A DNA stretch of 32,270 nucleotides, taken from assembly GCA_964415045.1 (NCBI GenBank), contig CAYPZL010000049.1:1-32270 (forward strand), written 5' to 3'. The position numbers were made by a program, and so were the translations under genes. The DNA comes from CAYPZL01 sp964415045. GTDB taxonomy: Bacteria; Planctomycetota; Phycisphaerae; Sedimentisphaerales; Anaerobacaceae. Below the pieces are notes generated by a model. The model did not search any database. It saw only the letters and a list, made by a program, of their open reading frames with translations, and had not been told where the DNA came from. Position 1 is the first letter of the stretch. Each line of letters begins with the position of its first letter. Below, one piece after another: positions 15,303 to 26,076 of this stretch.

Positions 15303-17591
15303 CTACGGGACGGGTTTGGCCAGCCGGCGGTAGACCGCGAGGGTTTCCTCGATCTTCTTGACCAGGGCCGGATCGCGTTGTTGACGCGCCAGATAGAGGG
15401 CTCTTTCTTCATGCCGCAGCGCATCCCGGAATCGGCGTCCCTGCGCGTAGCTCTCTGCCAGAAAGTGGTGCAGGGTAGGTGATGTATCGACCTCGGGCTG
15501 GAGGCGAACGGCCTTGGCATAGTGCTTCAGGGCCTCATCGTGGCGATCGAGATCGGCTAAAGCCAGAGCGAGCCGATAGTGCGCCGCCGGATGGTCCGGA
15601 GCCAAACGCAGCGCCTGTGACAGCCGGGCGGCCGCTTCCTCCGAGCGGGCCGCCAACAGCAAGGCCTGGCCCAAATGAAAGTACAGTTGCGCGGGGCTGT
15701 ACTGGTCGTCCAGGCCCCCGGGCGGTCGCCGCACCGCCTCCGTCAGGTGGGCGATGGCATCATCGGTTTTCGCCTGGTGCAGCAGCGCCATGCCGAGATC
15801 GTGCTGGGCATAGGGGTCGCCGGGATCGAGCTCGACCGCTCGGGTGAGGTGTTTCATGCCTTCCTCGTAACGGCCCTTGACGTGATACAGCAGAAAGCCC
15901 AGCTTCTGATGCGCCTTGACGTTGTCGGGATTCAGATCCAGCGCATTGCGATACTCTGCGATGGCATTGTCCGGCTCCTGCTGCCGGTAGAACGCGTCGC
16001 CCGCGCGGACGAAGGAGTAATCGTTGAGGAACTGCTCGTGGATTTTGGCTATCGCATTGGGGCGTACGTTGACGAACTCGGGGATGTTGGCGGCCCGGTC
16101 GGGCGCGGTCAGATGGGTCAGCCAGACCGGCGGTGTGGTGCGGCCGTCCTCGTCGATGTGGGTCAGACAGAGTTGCGTGTAGTCCGAGCGGGCCTTGGAG
16201 CTGAAGACCAGCCACTTGCCGTTGGGCGAGAAGCTGTGCCACGAATTCATGCGGGCGGTGTTGCAACGGAGCCGCCGGGCGGTACCGCCCTCGGCCGGAA
16301 TAACGTACAGCTCGCTGTCGGGCTGTAGAAGCATGTAGCTCCTGGCCCGGCAGAACACGATCCAGCGACCGTCGGGCGAGTAACGCGCGAAGAAATTGCT
16401 CACGCCGTTGTGCGAGGCGCCCTCGATGGGCTCCGGTGTCCCGCCTTTGCCTTCGTTGAAGGGGATCCGATACAGGTCGAACAGAAAGGGTTTTCCGCCC
16501 TCGACGAACTCCTTGCATTCCTCGCGGGTCAGCAGCACTTTGCCCCGGCCGAGCGTGTGCTTGAGATCGTAGGCCCGGGCCCGGGCGAAGACGATGGTCT
16601 TGCCGTCGGGGCTCCACGTGGGATTGCTCTGGACCAGCTCCGGGTCGTCGGCGCCGGGCAGGGCGCTGAACGTCTTCATTTTCCTGTCGTAGATGCAGAG
16701 AATCCCCTTGATCGGGAAGAACAACTGCGAGAAGGCCAGCCCCGGTTTGGGCACGAAGACGGACTTGTCCTTGACAGTGCTGACGACGTAACGGCCGTCG
16801 GGCGAGATCTGCGAGAGCAGGCCGAACGTTTGCTCGTTGTCCTCTTTGCGGTAGTCGTTCCAGGTGATGATGTCACTGGCAGCCAGCGTCATTTCCTCCT
16901 TGACGCGGGTGATGACGTAGGAGCCCTTGCTGTTGGCGTAGTCCACGTCCATCGCCAGCGTTGCGCCGTCGGCGTCGAAGGAATGGCAGTTGCCGCAGAC
17001 GGGGAGGTTCTGCAAGACCACCGGAGGCGGCTGCGGCGACGAAATGGGGCCGAAGCGCCAGCGAATGCGAGAAGGGTCTTTGACCGCGTCGATGAAGGGC
17101 AGATTGACTTCGCGATAGAACAGCGGCGCGCCCACTTCGTCGCCGGACGTCCGGATGGAGACCTTCGCACGCGAGAGGATTTCGACCCCGCCGGCCGAGG
17201 CAAAACCGAGGATGCAGATCCGCACGTCACGTTCGAGCGATCTCTGCTTGATAAGCTCCCAGTCCTGCGAGGGCGGCGTCCACTGCGGCTCGCGCGTCAG
17301 GCGGTTCAGCGGCGCTGTCCCGTCGAGGAACTCGATGCGAACCAGCCACCCGTCACAACGCGGGTTCTCGTCCTGCCACTGCATCGTCGGAGCGACCATC
17401 TCTGGCGGGAACACGGTCCCGTCGGCGGGATATGCGACGGCAATGACCTCGTAGTCCGCCTGCTCCTGATAAACGGCCAGCACGTCCTGCACGCCGGGAG
17501 CCGCCGACTGGAGAAGCGCGTAGACCAACACCACGGCGCCCAACCCGACGGCGACGGCAATCCCCCCTGCGCCTATGGCCTTCGTCCGCAT
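15303..17591 (-). CDS. Membrane-anchored PD40-propeller/TPR protein with one haem c motif
   Basis: This is a 762-residue protein with one N-terminal membrane segment (about 5-27). Residues about 45-190 form a beta-rich domain, then CGNCHSFD (199-206) gives one CxxCH haem-binding motif. Residues about 290-560 contain PD40/WD40-like blades (SQISPDGRYVVS, PTWSPDGKTIVFARA, ARYSPDGRWIVFCRA, HSFSPNGKWLVFSSKA). Residues about 585-755 carry tetratricopeptide repeats (AIAEYRNALDLNPDNVKAHQ, HLTRAVELDPGDPYAQHDLG). It probably faces the periplasm as a sensor or assembly scaffold. I take ATG 17591 (AGAGGGG upstream); 17606 is an alternative and the longer frame lacks support. Its 3' end is next to the MITE-like element. 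Confidence 0.83.
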   Translation of the reverse strand: MRTKAIGAGGIAVAVGLGAVVLVYALLQSAAPGVQDVLAVYQEQADYEVIAVAYPADGTVFPPEMVAPTMQWQDENPRCDGWLVRIEFLDGTAPLNRLTREPQWTPPSQDWELIKQRSLERDVRICILGFASAGGVEILSRAKVSIRTSGDEVGAPLFYREVNLPFIDAVKDPSRIRWRFGPISSPQPPPVVLQNLPVCGNCHSFDADGATLAMDVDYANSKGSYVITRVKEEMTLAASDIITWNDYRKEDNEQTFGLLSQISPDGRYVVSTVKDKSVFVPKPGLAFSQLFFPIKGILCIYDRKMKTFSALPGADDPELVQSNPTWSPDGKTIVFARARAYDLKHTLGRGKVLLTREECKEFVEGGKPFLFDLYRIPFNEGKGGTPEPIEGASHNGVSNFFARYSPDGRWIVFCRARSYMLLQPDSELYVIPAEGGTARRLRCNTARMNSWHSFSPNGKWLVFSSKARSDYTQLCLTHIDEDGRTTPPVWLTHLTAPDRAANIPEFVNVRPNAIAKIHEQFLNDYSFVRAGDAFYRQQEPDNAIAEYRNALDLNPDNVKAHQKLGFLLYHVKGRYEEGMKHLTRAVELDPGDPYAQHDLGMALLHQAKTDDAIAHLTEAVRRPPGGLDDQYSPAQLYFHLGQALLLAARSEEAAARLSQALRLAPDHPAAHYRLALALADLDRHDEALKHYAKAVRLQPEVDTSPTLHHFLAESYAQGRRFRDALRHEERALYLARQQRDPALVKKIEETLAVYRRLAKPVP

Positions 17592-17668
17592 CGGAGCCCC
17601 TCTCATCCGGGCCGCCCGCCGTGGGGGGCCACGATTCGTAGGTCCGGCGAAACCACAACTCGTGAAAC

Positions 17669-17708
17669 GTATCTCGTGAAGCATGAAGCGAATATTCTCA
17701 CGAGATAC
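17669..17708. repeat. Inverted repeat upstream of the PD40/TPR gene
   Basis: GTATCTCGTGA (17669-17679) is perfectly inverted at 17698-17708 (TCACGAGATAC), and CGTGAA/TTCACG-like words continue outward, so an imperfect palindrome of about 65 bases surrounds it. It lies 80-115 bases upstream of the gene start. It could be a dispersed repeat or a regulatory hairpin. Confidence 0.45.
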
Positions 17709-17797
17709 CCTTCGCGATTCACGTTCAACGCTCTCGGCTATGCTTTCTATCGACAAAGCAACGATTTGTATTTACCCAAAACCGCCGCGCAACGCAA

Positions 17798-17830
17798 GGG
17801 GCCCGCGCCGTCTCTTTCGGCGCGGGCCCC
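17798..17830 (-). terminator. Terminator hairpin of secreted protein B
   Basis: GGGGCCCGCGCCG (17798-17810) pairs perfectly with CGGCGCGGGCCCC (17818-17830) around a 7-base loop. It lies 56 bases after the stop at 17886. On the minus strand the following sequence is only mildly T-rich, so termination may be imperfect. Confidence 0.65.
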
Positions 17831-17885
17831 GATATGCCACTGCCATGCTTACCGGGCCATGCGGACCCGCAAGCAGAATTCCTCC

Positions 17886-20800
17886 TTATTTGCCGGCAAG
17901 CGCGCTAATCTCGCTCGGAGACAAAGCGATATCGTAGATGCGGACATCATCGAGCGTACCGTTGAAGGCATTGCCACCGTTGGGATCGCCGGAGCCGAAG
18001 TGCAAGGTCGCCTCTTCGTCGAGACCGAACGAGAAGCTGCCGTTGCCGGTTTCCTCGCCGTCGATGTAGAACCTTGCGGTCGTCCCGTCGAACGTGGCAG
18101 CGATGTGAGTCCACACGCCTGTCGGCAATATTCTGCCGCCGCTGCCGGGGTAGCTGTCGATACGCCGGAAGGCAATCGTATCCTCGTCCCGATGGATCTC
18201 AATATCCCACAGCATGTCGTCCAGGGCCCAACTGTCACGTTTGCCGATCAGGCCCTGCCACTGGTCGCTCGGCCCGTCCCACCTGGCCCACAAGGCAACC
18301 GTGAGCTGACCTGTCGCGCCCGAAGGGTTGAACGTGCCCAGCTCGACGTTCTGGTGGCCGCCGGTCCCGTCGAAGAGCATGGCCTGACCCAGGCCGGCCG
18401 GACCGGTCACGTACGAGGCGGGGAAGTTCGGATCGCCGCCGAAGACGCCGTCATGGCCGTTTCCGGAGCTGTCCGCCAGGTTGCCTTCGAGCTCATAATG
18501 CGCGACCAGGCCGATCGGCTGGGCGCCCACGCGGATGTCGTCGATCAGCAACATTCCAGCAGCGCCGGATACGGCGGTCTTGCTGCCGACGCCGATGGTC
18601 ATCTTCTTGATCGACGCCATGTCCACGCCGGCAAAATCGGCAACCGGAATCTGCCACCAGAACCACTGCTCGTTGGTGAAGACGGCCGGATCATCGTACG
18701 TCACCGTTGCGGAGTTGCCGGCGGCGTCCTCCAGCGTGACGTACAGCGGATCGGCCACGTTGCCGGCCTTGCCGTGAATGAAGAGCATCAGCGCGTTGAA
18801 GCTGTTGATCGTCCAATCCTGCGGCTCGCCCCACGTGCGCGTGGCCTCGGAGAAGCCGGCGGCCTGATTGTCGTAGTACAGGGGCATCGCCTGGCTGCCG
18901 CCATGGACCGTCTCGGTCTCCATGAGCGTCTCATATGGCGTACCCGCCGACCAGATGTCGTGTCCGACGGCCGCGTCGCTGCCGTTGCCGGGGTCGCCGG
19001 TCGGGTAGAAGTCATCCTCCGAGAAGCCATAGCCGTCGATCCACGTCTGGAAGATCCGGTCGGGTGAGTCATTGGCGTAGCGCTCGAAGTCGTCCACGAC
19101 CAGGAAATTGCCCGTCGTGAACTCCCAGACCGCGCCCTTCCACGGACTGTCCGGATTCACGTCGTTGACGGCATCGATCCGCCAGAAGTACTTCGTATTG
19201 TAGTCCAGGCCGTTCGGATCGAAGCTGGTTCCATCGAGCGGCACAAAGAGCACGTCCGGGTCGCTGTCGCCTTCAGCCGCGACGACCGCGCCGCGCGACG
19301 TGCCTAAGTACAGGTTGTGTGAAGCCGCAAACATGCCTCCGCTCCAACTGAGCAAAGTCTCGACGTTGACGTCAATGGCCCTGTCGGCCGGCTGCGGATT
19401 CAAGGGGATGCCGCCGCCAGTCAGCTTCATGTTGTCGAGGTAGAACCACACCCAACCGTCGTACGTGTCGTCGTTGGCGTTGATACCCACGCGCAACTCG
19501 CACCACGTGAGATTGTCGAAATCGATCTGGCTGAGGTACGGGGCGTAGTCCCACGTGGCGGTGTCCGTTCTGTCGCCGTCGTTTTGGTTCCAGCTTACTT
19601 CTTTCCCCAGGAGCTGCCACAGGCTCCAGCCGTCGCCGCCGGCGTTGATGACCATGAGAATCTCGTTCCAGCCGGGAATGTCGTCGGCCGGCCAGTCGAC
19701 CACCAAACGCGTCACGTCCGCGGTGATCTTAGTGTTGGTCTTGAACGCTTCCAGAGCGGCGGCCTGGTTCGGATCGAGGAGGTTCAGCATAAGGACGTCC
19801 GTGTTCCAGGCGCCCGTGGGCGTGTAGACGTCGAGACTGTAATCGTCGAGTGTCACGCCGTTGGTATCGCTGTAGCGAACGTCGGCGTCGCCGCCCACGA
19901 CCCAGTTGTCCAGGTCCTGCTCCCAGTTGCCGAGAATGAAGTCGGTGCCTTTGCCGGTGGGCAGCGGAAGGCCGACTATTTGGACGTTGTCGACGTAGAA
20001 CTTGGCCACCGAGGCCTCGTCCACGTTCGAGATCAGCAAGAGCTCGAACCACCCGATGGTCTCGTCCGCTGTGGCGACCTTGTCCGTCGCATCCTCCGGA
20101 AGCACCCACGTAAGCGTTTGGGGTTGCCCGTCAAGGGTGATGCCCTGGAGGCCGAGGTCAATCCAGCCGACGCCTTCCGTGGAGTTGATGACCATCCCGA
20201 CCTGCATCCACGTCGTGGTCATGTCGGCGGGAAAGGCCGTCACATCCACTGTAACGCTCACGCCCGGCGTCGCCAGTGCCGCCAGGTGAGGCTTGGCGTC
20301 CACCTTGGTCATTTGTTGCCATCCGCCGGGGCCTTCGACCTGCATCGCCTCTGCGCCCTCGGTTGCACCGGTGGTGCTCAATGCGACGGTGCCGGCGGTC
20401 CAGGAATCCGTGTACCAGCCGTCGAGACCGCCTTCAAAATCGCTTACCAGGACGCTCAAAGTCGGTTCCTCATACGAGATTTGGATGTTGTCGATGTAGA
20501 ACTTGGTCACCGAGGCGCCGTCGAGGTTCGACACCAGCGCGATTTCGAACCAGGCGATGGCATCGTCGGCTCCGGCGATCTGGGCCGTTAGCTCATCCGG
20601 AAGCACCCATTCGTACGTGTGGGGCTGTCCGTCACGTGTGATGGCCTGGGCGCCGAGGCCTTGCCAGCCGATGTTGTTGTTGGCACCGTTATCGTCGTTG
20701 TTCTGCCCGTTGATGATCATCTCGACCTGCATCCAGCCGGTGGTCATGTCGGCATCAAAGGCAGTCACGTCCGCGGTGATCTTCACACCGTTGGTTCCCA

Positions 20801-21047
20801 GTGCGGCGAGATGAGACTTCACGTCCAGCTTGGCATCGAGTTTCCATCCGCCCTCAGCATCCACCTGCATCGCCTGGGCGCCGAGTGTCGCTCCGGTCGT
20901 GCTCAGCGAGAGGGTGGCCGCATCGGCGAGCCAGCCGTCGAGATCGCCTTCAAAGTCACCCACCACCACGGTGTCCCCGAAGCTGGCGGAAACCAGTCCC
21001 AGGACGGTCATGATGCTCATGAGACACATCAGTTTTTTGCACATCAT
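17886..21047 (-). CDS. Secreted multidomain protein B (three N-terminal beta domains, DDFESY module, LamG)
   Basis: This is an exported protein of 1053 residues. After a signal peptide (about 1-24) come two closely similar domains (about 26-191 and 197-358; each DFEG.LDGW...ALSTTGAT...MTT.WMQV...KFY.DN.QI) and a third diverged one (about 368-543). One fibronectin-like module follows (about 548-646, SHNLYLGT, KYFWRIDAVND). Next is the shared module (about 649-840: VDDFERY, GHDIW, VHGGSQAMPLYYDN, IDDIRV). The C-terminus is a LamG/concanavalin-like domain (about 847-1050) ending in DDVRIYDIALSPSEISAL. All are beta-sandwich folds typical of carbohydrate binding; no enzyme domain is seen. ATG 21047 has GAGG six bases upstream; ATG 21044 is an equally possible neighbour. 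Its closest relatives in the window are proteins A and C. Confidence 0.85.
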   Translation of the reverse strand: MMCKKLMCLMSIMTVLGLVSASFGDTVVVGDFEGDLDGWLADAATLSLSTTGATLGAQAMQVDAEGGWKLDAKLDVKSHLAALGTNGVKITADVTAFDADMTTGWMQVEMIINGQNNDDNGANNNIGWQGLGAQAITRDGQPHTYEWVLPDELTAQIAGADDAIAWFEIALVSNLDGASVTKFYIDNIQISYEEPTLSVLVSDFEGGLDGWYTDSWTAGTVALSTTGATEGAEAMQVEGPGGWQQMTKVDAKPHLAALATPGVSVTVDVTAFPADMTTTWMQVGMVINSTEGVGWIDLGLQGITLDGQPQTLTWVLPEDATDKVATADETIGWFELLLISNVDEASVAKFYVDNVQIVGLPLPTGKGTDFILGNWEQDLDNWVVGGDADVRYSDTNGVTLDDYSLDVYTPTGAWNTDVLMLNLLDPNQAAALEAFKTNTKITADVTRLVVDWPADDIPGWNEILMVINAGGDGWSLWQLLGKEVSWNQNDGDRTDTATWDYAPYLSQIDFDNLTWCELRVGINANDDTYDGWVWFYLDNMKLTGGGIPLNPQPADRAIDVNVETLLSWSGGMFAASHNLYLGTSRGAVVAAEGDSDPDVLFVPLDGTSFDPNGLDYNTKYFWRIDAVNDVNPDSPWKGAVWEFTTGNFLVVDDFERYANDSPDRIFQTWIDGYGFSEDDFYPTGDPGNGSDAAVGHDIWSAGTPYETLMETETVHGGSQAMPLYYDNQAAGFSEATRTWGEPQDWTINSFNALMLFIHGKAGNVADPLYVTLEDAAGNSATVTYDDPAVFTNEQWFWWQIPVADFAGVDMASIKKMTIGVGSKTAVSGAAGMLLIDDIRVGAQPIGLVAHYELEGNLADSSGNGHDGVFGGDPNFPASYVTGPAGLGQAMLFDGTGGHQNVELGTFNPSGATGQLTVALWARWDGPSDQWQGLIGKRDSWALDDMLWDIEIHRDEDTIAFRRIDSYPGSGGRILPTGVWTHIAATFDGTTARFYIDGEETGNGSFSFGLDEEATLHFGSGDPNGGNAFNGTLDDVRIYDIALSPSEISALAGK

Positions 21048-21603
21048 CCTATACCTCACAAAAAGTAACGGTTTAGATCCTGCATCACAGTGACAACGAT
21101 ACGTTCGTCTACCTCCTTTCCGCCCCGGGCCCGGCGCACACGCACTCCGGCCGCAACCGCCATTGTCTGATATAGATTTCCGATGTGTTTTGGCTCCAGC
21201 ACGGGCGCCTTGCGAAGCAGGCGCAGGGAGTCCGATCTGTGGAACGGCACGAGAAAGGAAAACACATACCATAGCACATCACTTGCTCCTCCTGCCCCTT
21301 CCTGTGCGTAATCCGCCCTCCTGCTCTGATCTCCCGGTGTTTGGCCTCCTGATCCAGCCGGACGGGCAGATCCTTCCTACTTCCATTGCTACCCATTTCT
21401 ACCAAATTTGCCGCTTTGGTGTCAAGGGACTCAAAGAAAATGCCCGAGCGGTTAGGCGTCGCGTACGTCAAATTGCCTGGATCGGCAGAATCGCTTCCTC
21501 GTGCGGCTCCTCATGGCGGGCTTGACGGCATTATGCTATCATATGCGGCGGTCCCGGAGAAATCGGGATATACGCTCATTTGTGTTGAATCGTGAGGACT
21601 GGT
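21048..21603. other. Divergent intergenic region between protein B and an oxidoreductase
   Basis: No gene is supported in these 556 bases. The segment must hold promoters for both directions. It contains an unused GGAAAGGAGGTA on the minus strand (21110-21121), a candidate extended -10 promoter for the plus-strand gene (21534-21542), and a short stretch resembling a tRNA D arm (21441-21457) that does not extend into a tRNA. Confidence 0.5.
21534..21542 (+). promoter_or_regulatory. Candidate extended -10 promoter of the second oxidoreductase
   Basis: TG-C-TATCAT (TG at 21534, TATCAT at 21537-21542) fits an extended -10 element about 62 bases before ATG 21604. No good -35 is seen. Confidence 0.32.
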
Positions 21604-23019
21604 ATGAACGCAAAGAAGAAGATCACGCGCAGGCAATTCATCGGCAAGACGGCGGGAGCGCTGGCGGCGGTAACGATTGTGCCGCGACACGTGCTGGGTG
21701 GGCCGAAGTTTGTCGCGCCCAGTGAGAAGGTCTATATCGCGGTCATCGGCTGCGGGGGGCAGGGCCGCAGCAACGCCCGGGGCCTGTTCGGCCAGGACGA
21801 CGCCCAGATCGTCGCCATCGCCGACCCGAGGGAGCAGGCCGACTACAGCCGGTTCTACTATCGGGGCGTGGCCGGGCGCCTGCCCGTCAAGGCGGAGATC
21901 GAGAAACACTACTCCCAGAAGAATCCGCGGTACAAGTGCAACGACTACGTGGATTTCCGCAAGTTGCTGGACAAGGAGAAAAACGTCGACGCGATCCTCT
22001 GCGCCACGCCCGACCACTGGCACGCCTTCGTTACCGTCACGGCCCTCCGTCGCGGCAAACACGTCTACTGCGAGAAGCCGCTGACGCACAACATCTACGA
22101 GGCCCGCATGGTCGCCAAAGCCGCCCGGGAGGCGGGCGTCGCCACCCAGATGGGCAACCAGGGCCGCAGCAGCGAGGGCAACCGCCTGACCTGCGAGCTG
22201 ATCTGGGACGGGGCGATCGGGAAGGTCCGCGAGGTGCACGCCTGGAGCAGCGCCTCGGGCTGGGCCGGCGGGCGAGGCCGACCCAAAGACCGGCCCCCAA
22301 TCCCCAGCGGGTTCGACTGGGAGCTGTGGCTGGGGCCCAAGCCCTCGCGGCCGTATCACCCGGCCTACGCCCCCTACAACTGGCGCGGCTGGTGGGCCTT
22401 CGGTACCGGCGCCGTCGGCGACATGTCGGTGCACAACCTCGACCCGGCGTTCGCCGCCCTGAAGCTGGGCCATCCGATCAGCGTCGAAGCGGTCCGGACC
22501 GAATTCGTGGACTCCGAAGTCATCGGGCCCAACAACCACGTGATCTGGCAGTTCGGTTCCGAAGGCGACCGCGGCCCGGTGACGGTACACTGGTACGATG
22601 GCAACCTGCGCCCGCCGCGACCGACTGAGCTCGAAGAAGGTCGTCGGCTCGGCGAGGGAGGCAATGGGATTCTTATCATCGGCGACAAGGGCACGATCAT
22701 GGGCGGCGGCTGGAGCCGTTCGCCGCGGCTTATCCCCGAAACGAAGATGCGCGAATACGGCCGGCCCCCCAAGGTCCTGCCGCGCAGCCCCGGCCACCAT
22801 CGCAACTGGCTCGACGCCTGCAAAGGCGGACCGAAAGCGTGCAGCGATTTCAGCTACGGCGCCCGGCTGACCGAGTTTGTCCTGCTCGGCGACGTCGCCA
22901 TTCGCGCCAAAAAGAAGATTCTCTGGGACGGTCCGAACATGAAGGTGACGAACGCGCCCGAAGCACAAGCGTTTGTGCAGGAGCGGTATCGCGCCGGGTT
23001 CGATCTTGCCAAAGCATAA
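21604..23019 (+). CDS. Tat-exported Gfo/Idh/MocA family oxidoreductase (second copy)
   Basis: This is a 471-residue NAD(P)-dependent oxidoreductase. A twin-arginine signal (TRRQFIGKTAG, 8-18) leads to a hydrophobic stretch. The Rossmann glycine motif IGCGGQG lies at 48-54, and CEKPLTHN with EKP at 157-159; DHWHA (137-141) precedes it. It differs from the gene at 7306 in loop lengths and so is a distant paralogue, not a recent duplicate. The start at 21604 is supported by TGAGGA five bases upstream; the frame continues 12 bases further to an ATG at 21592. The substrate is unknown; sugar or glycoside oxidation outside the cytoplasm is the family-based guess. A GC-rich stem (23024-23048) follows without a T run. 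Confidence 0.92.
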   Translation: MNAKKKITRRQFIGKTAGALAAVTIVPRHVLGGPKFVAPSEKVYIAVIGCGGQGRSNARGLFGQDDAQIVAIADPREQADYSRFYYRGVAGRLPVKAEIEKHYSQKNPRYKCNDYVDFRKLLDKEKNVDAILCATPDHWHAFVTVTALRRGKHVYCEKPLTHNIYEARMVAKAAREAGVATQMGNQGRSSEGNRLTCELIWDGAIGKVREVHAWSSASGWAGGRGRPKDRPPIPSGFDWELWLGPKPSRPYHPAYAPYNWRGWWAFGTGAVGDMSVHNLDPAFAALKLGHPISVEAVRTEFVDSEVIGPNNHVIWQFGSEGDRGPVTVHWYDGNLRPPRPTELEEGRRLGEGGNGILIIGDKGTIMGGGWSRSPRLIPETKMREYGRPPKVLPRSPGHHRNWLDACKGGPKACSDFSYGARLTEFVLLGDVAIRAKKKILWDGPNMKVTNAPEAQAFVQERYRAGFDLAKA

Positions 23020-23058
23020 ACTCCGCGCGTCGGTCTGTGCAACGCGCGAACGCAGGGT

Positions 23059-23409
23059 TTGATAAACGAGAAGAACGCGGTCCTGGTCACGGGCGCCACG
23101 GGATACATCGGCGGCCGACTGGTCCCCCGCCTTCTCGAGAGGGAACATCCGGTCCGCATGCTGACGCGGGATGTAGCGCGGGTGGCGTCGCGCTCATGGT
23201 CGTCTCGCGTCGAGGTCGAAAAGAAATACAACATCGTCCGGCATGGCGGGACCCTCTACGCCATGGGCGAATACCACCGCATGGTCCCCGGCGCTCAGAT
23301 GCGAGCGACGATGGAGAAGTCCGCCAACGACCGGGTGACCGAGATCCGCATCGACTACGTCCAACACGCCCTCTGCGCCCTGATACAGTACAAACGCCGC
23401 TTTTTCTGA
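23059..23409 (+). pseudogene. Chimeric remnant: N-terminus of an NAD-dependent epimerase fused to an unrelated tail
   Basis: Residues 1-52 are the first beta-alpha-beta unit of an extended short-chain dehydrogenase/epimerase: AVLVTGATGYIGGRLVPRLL with the GATGYIG nucleotide-binding motif at 12-18, then PVRMLTRDVARVASRSW. The rest of that enzyme (about 250 residues or more, with the YxxxK active site) is absent. From about residue 53 the sequence changes to an unrelated protein-like tail (EKKYNIVRHGGTLYAMGEY, then IRIDYVQHALCALIQY) that I cannot assign. The only start is TTG with a poor ribosome site. This is best explained as a deletion joining two genes. Confidence 0.6.
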
Positions 23410-23598
23410 CGGACCCGCCACCGGCAACGATCTCTTTCGCAGAAATACCTGATTGGACAGGAAAACGCCGCTTACGCGGGCAAGAGGCCCGCTTATCGGC
23501 CGATGAGGCAGGGCCGGCAGGGGCCTGCGATGGGCGAGCCGGCCACGCGGCACGCGCCCGCGCCGCAGACCATTTTTCCAAAAAAACATGATTTTAAC
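23410..23598. other. GC-rich spacer before fusA with a possible terminator
   Basis: No gene is seen. A stem of GCGGC(A)CG with CG(C)GCCGC at 23547-23566, followed six bases later by TTTTT (23573-23577), could terminate upstream transcription. A smaller GCGGGC/GCCCGC stem lies near 23476-23492. Confidence 0.35.
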
Positions 23599-23627
23599 TT
23601 GCATTTGGGACGATATGCCATTATCAT
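23599..23627 (+). promoter_or_regulatory. Candidate fusA promoter
   Basis: TTGCAT (23599-23604) and TATCAT (23622-23627) are exactly 17 bases apart in an AT-rich patch. The -10 matches the consensus at 5 of 6 positions. The predicted leader to the fusA ATG is about 180 bases. Confidence 0.5.
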
Positions 23628-23695
23628 TAGGGGCTAAACCTTTCGACCTGGGGGGGAGGGTGCATAACCTTACGGTACCCCCTGCGGTTCAAATC

Positions 23696-23726
23696 GCTGG
23701 TTGGCGACCGTGCCGACGTCACCAGC
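23696..23726 (+). other. Possible structured fusA leader
   Basis: Within the predicted leader, GCTGGT (23696-23701) pairs with ACCAGC (23721-23726), with an inner GGC/GCC pair. A G-run (23650-23656) faces a C-run (23678-23682) upstream. No known riboswitch class is recognised. Confidence 0.25.
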
Positions 23727-23815
23727 CGGCGGGCGAGAGAGTCCACCTTGTCAACCGCCGAAAGGAACGGGTTGCTGGATGGTTGCCGTTGACGTGAAGG
23801 ACATTGTGAGCAGAA

Positions 23816-25912
<2,097 letters not shown>

Positions 25913-26034
25913 ACCGCCGCGCCGGGCGTGGGCCCATGACAACACCCATGCGAATCTCGCTCCCACGGGGCACGTACGTGTCGCGCGGGAGGTCTATCCG
26001 CCCCGCCTCTTCCGATGCGGTCGGATCGTACAAT

Positions 26035-26064
26035 TTCACATCACGTTAACTCATGTAGTATATT
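26035..26064 (+). promoter_or_regulatory. Candidate promoter of the DEAD-box gene
   Basis: TTCACA (26035-26040) and TATATT (26059-26064) are 18 bases apart, each matching the consensus at 5 of 6 positions. Transcription from it would begin at about 26070, only a few bases before ATG 26077 and inside the AGGA ribosome site. Either the mRNA is nearly leaderless or the true promoter is further upstream. Confidence 0.4.
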
Positions 26065-26076
26065 CAGGATATTCTA

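Noticed and set aside
16410..19067. 885-codon plus-strand open frame spanning two minus-strand genes and the gap between them
   Set aside because: It crosses a terminator and an intergenic inverted repeat and has no protein-like motifs.
21441..21457. tRNA-like D-arm sequence (GCCCGAGCGGTTAGGC)
   Set aside because: No acceptor stem, anticodon arm or T-arm can be folded around it.
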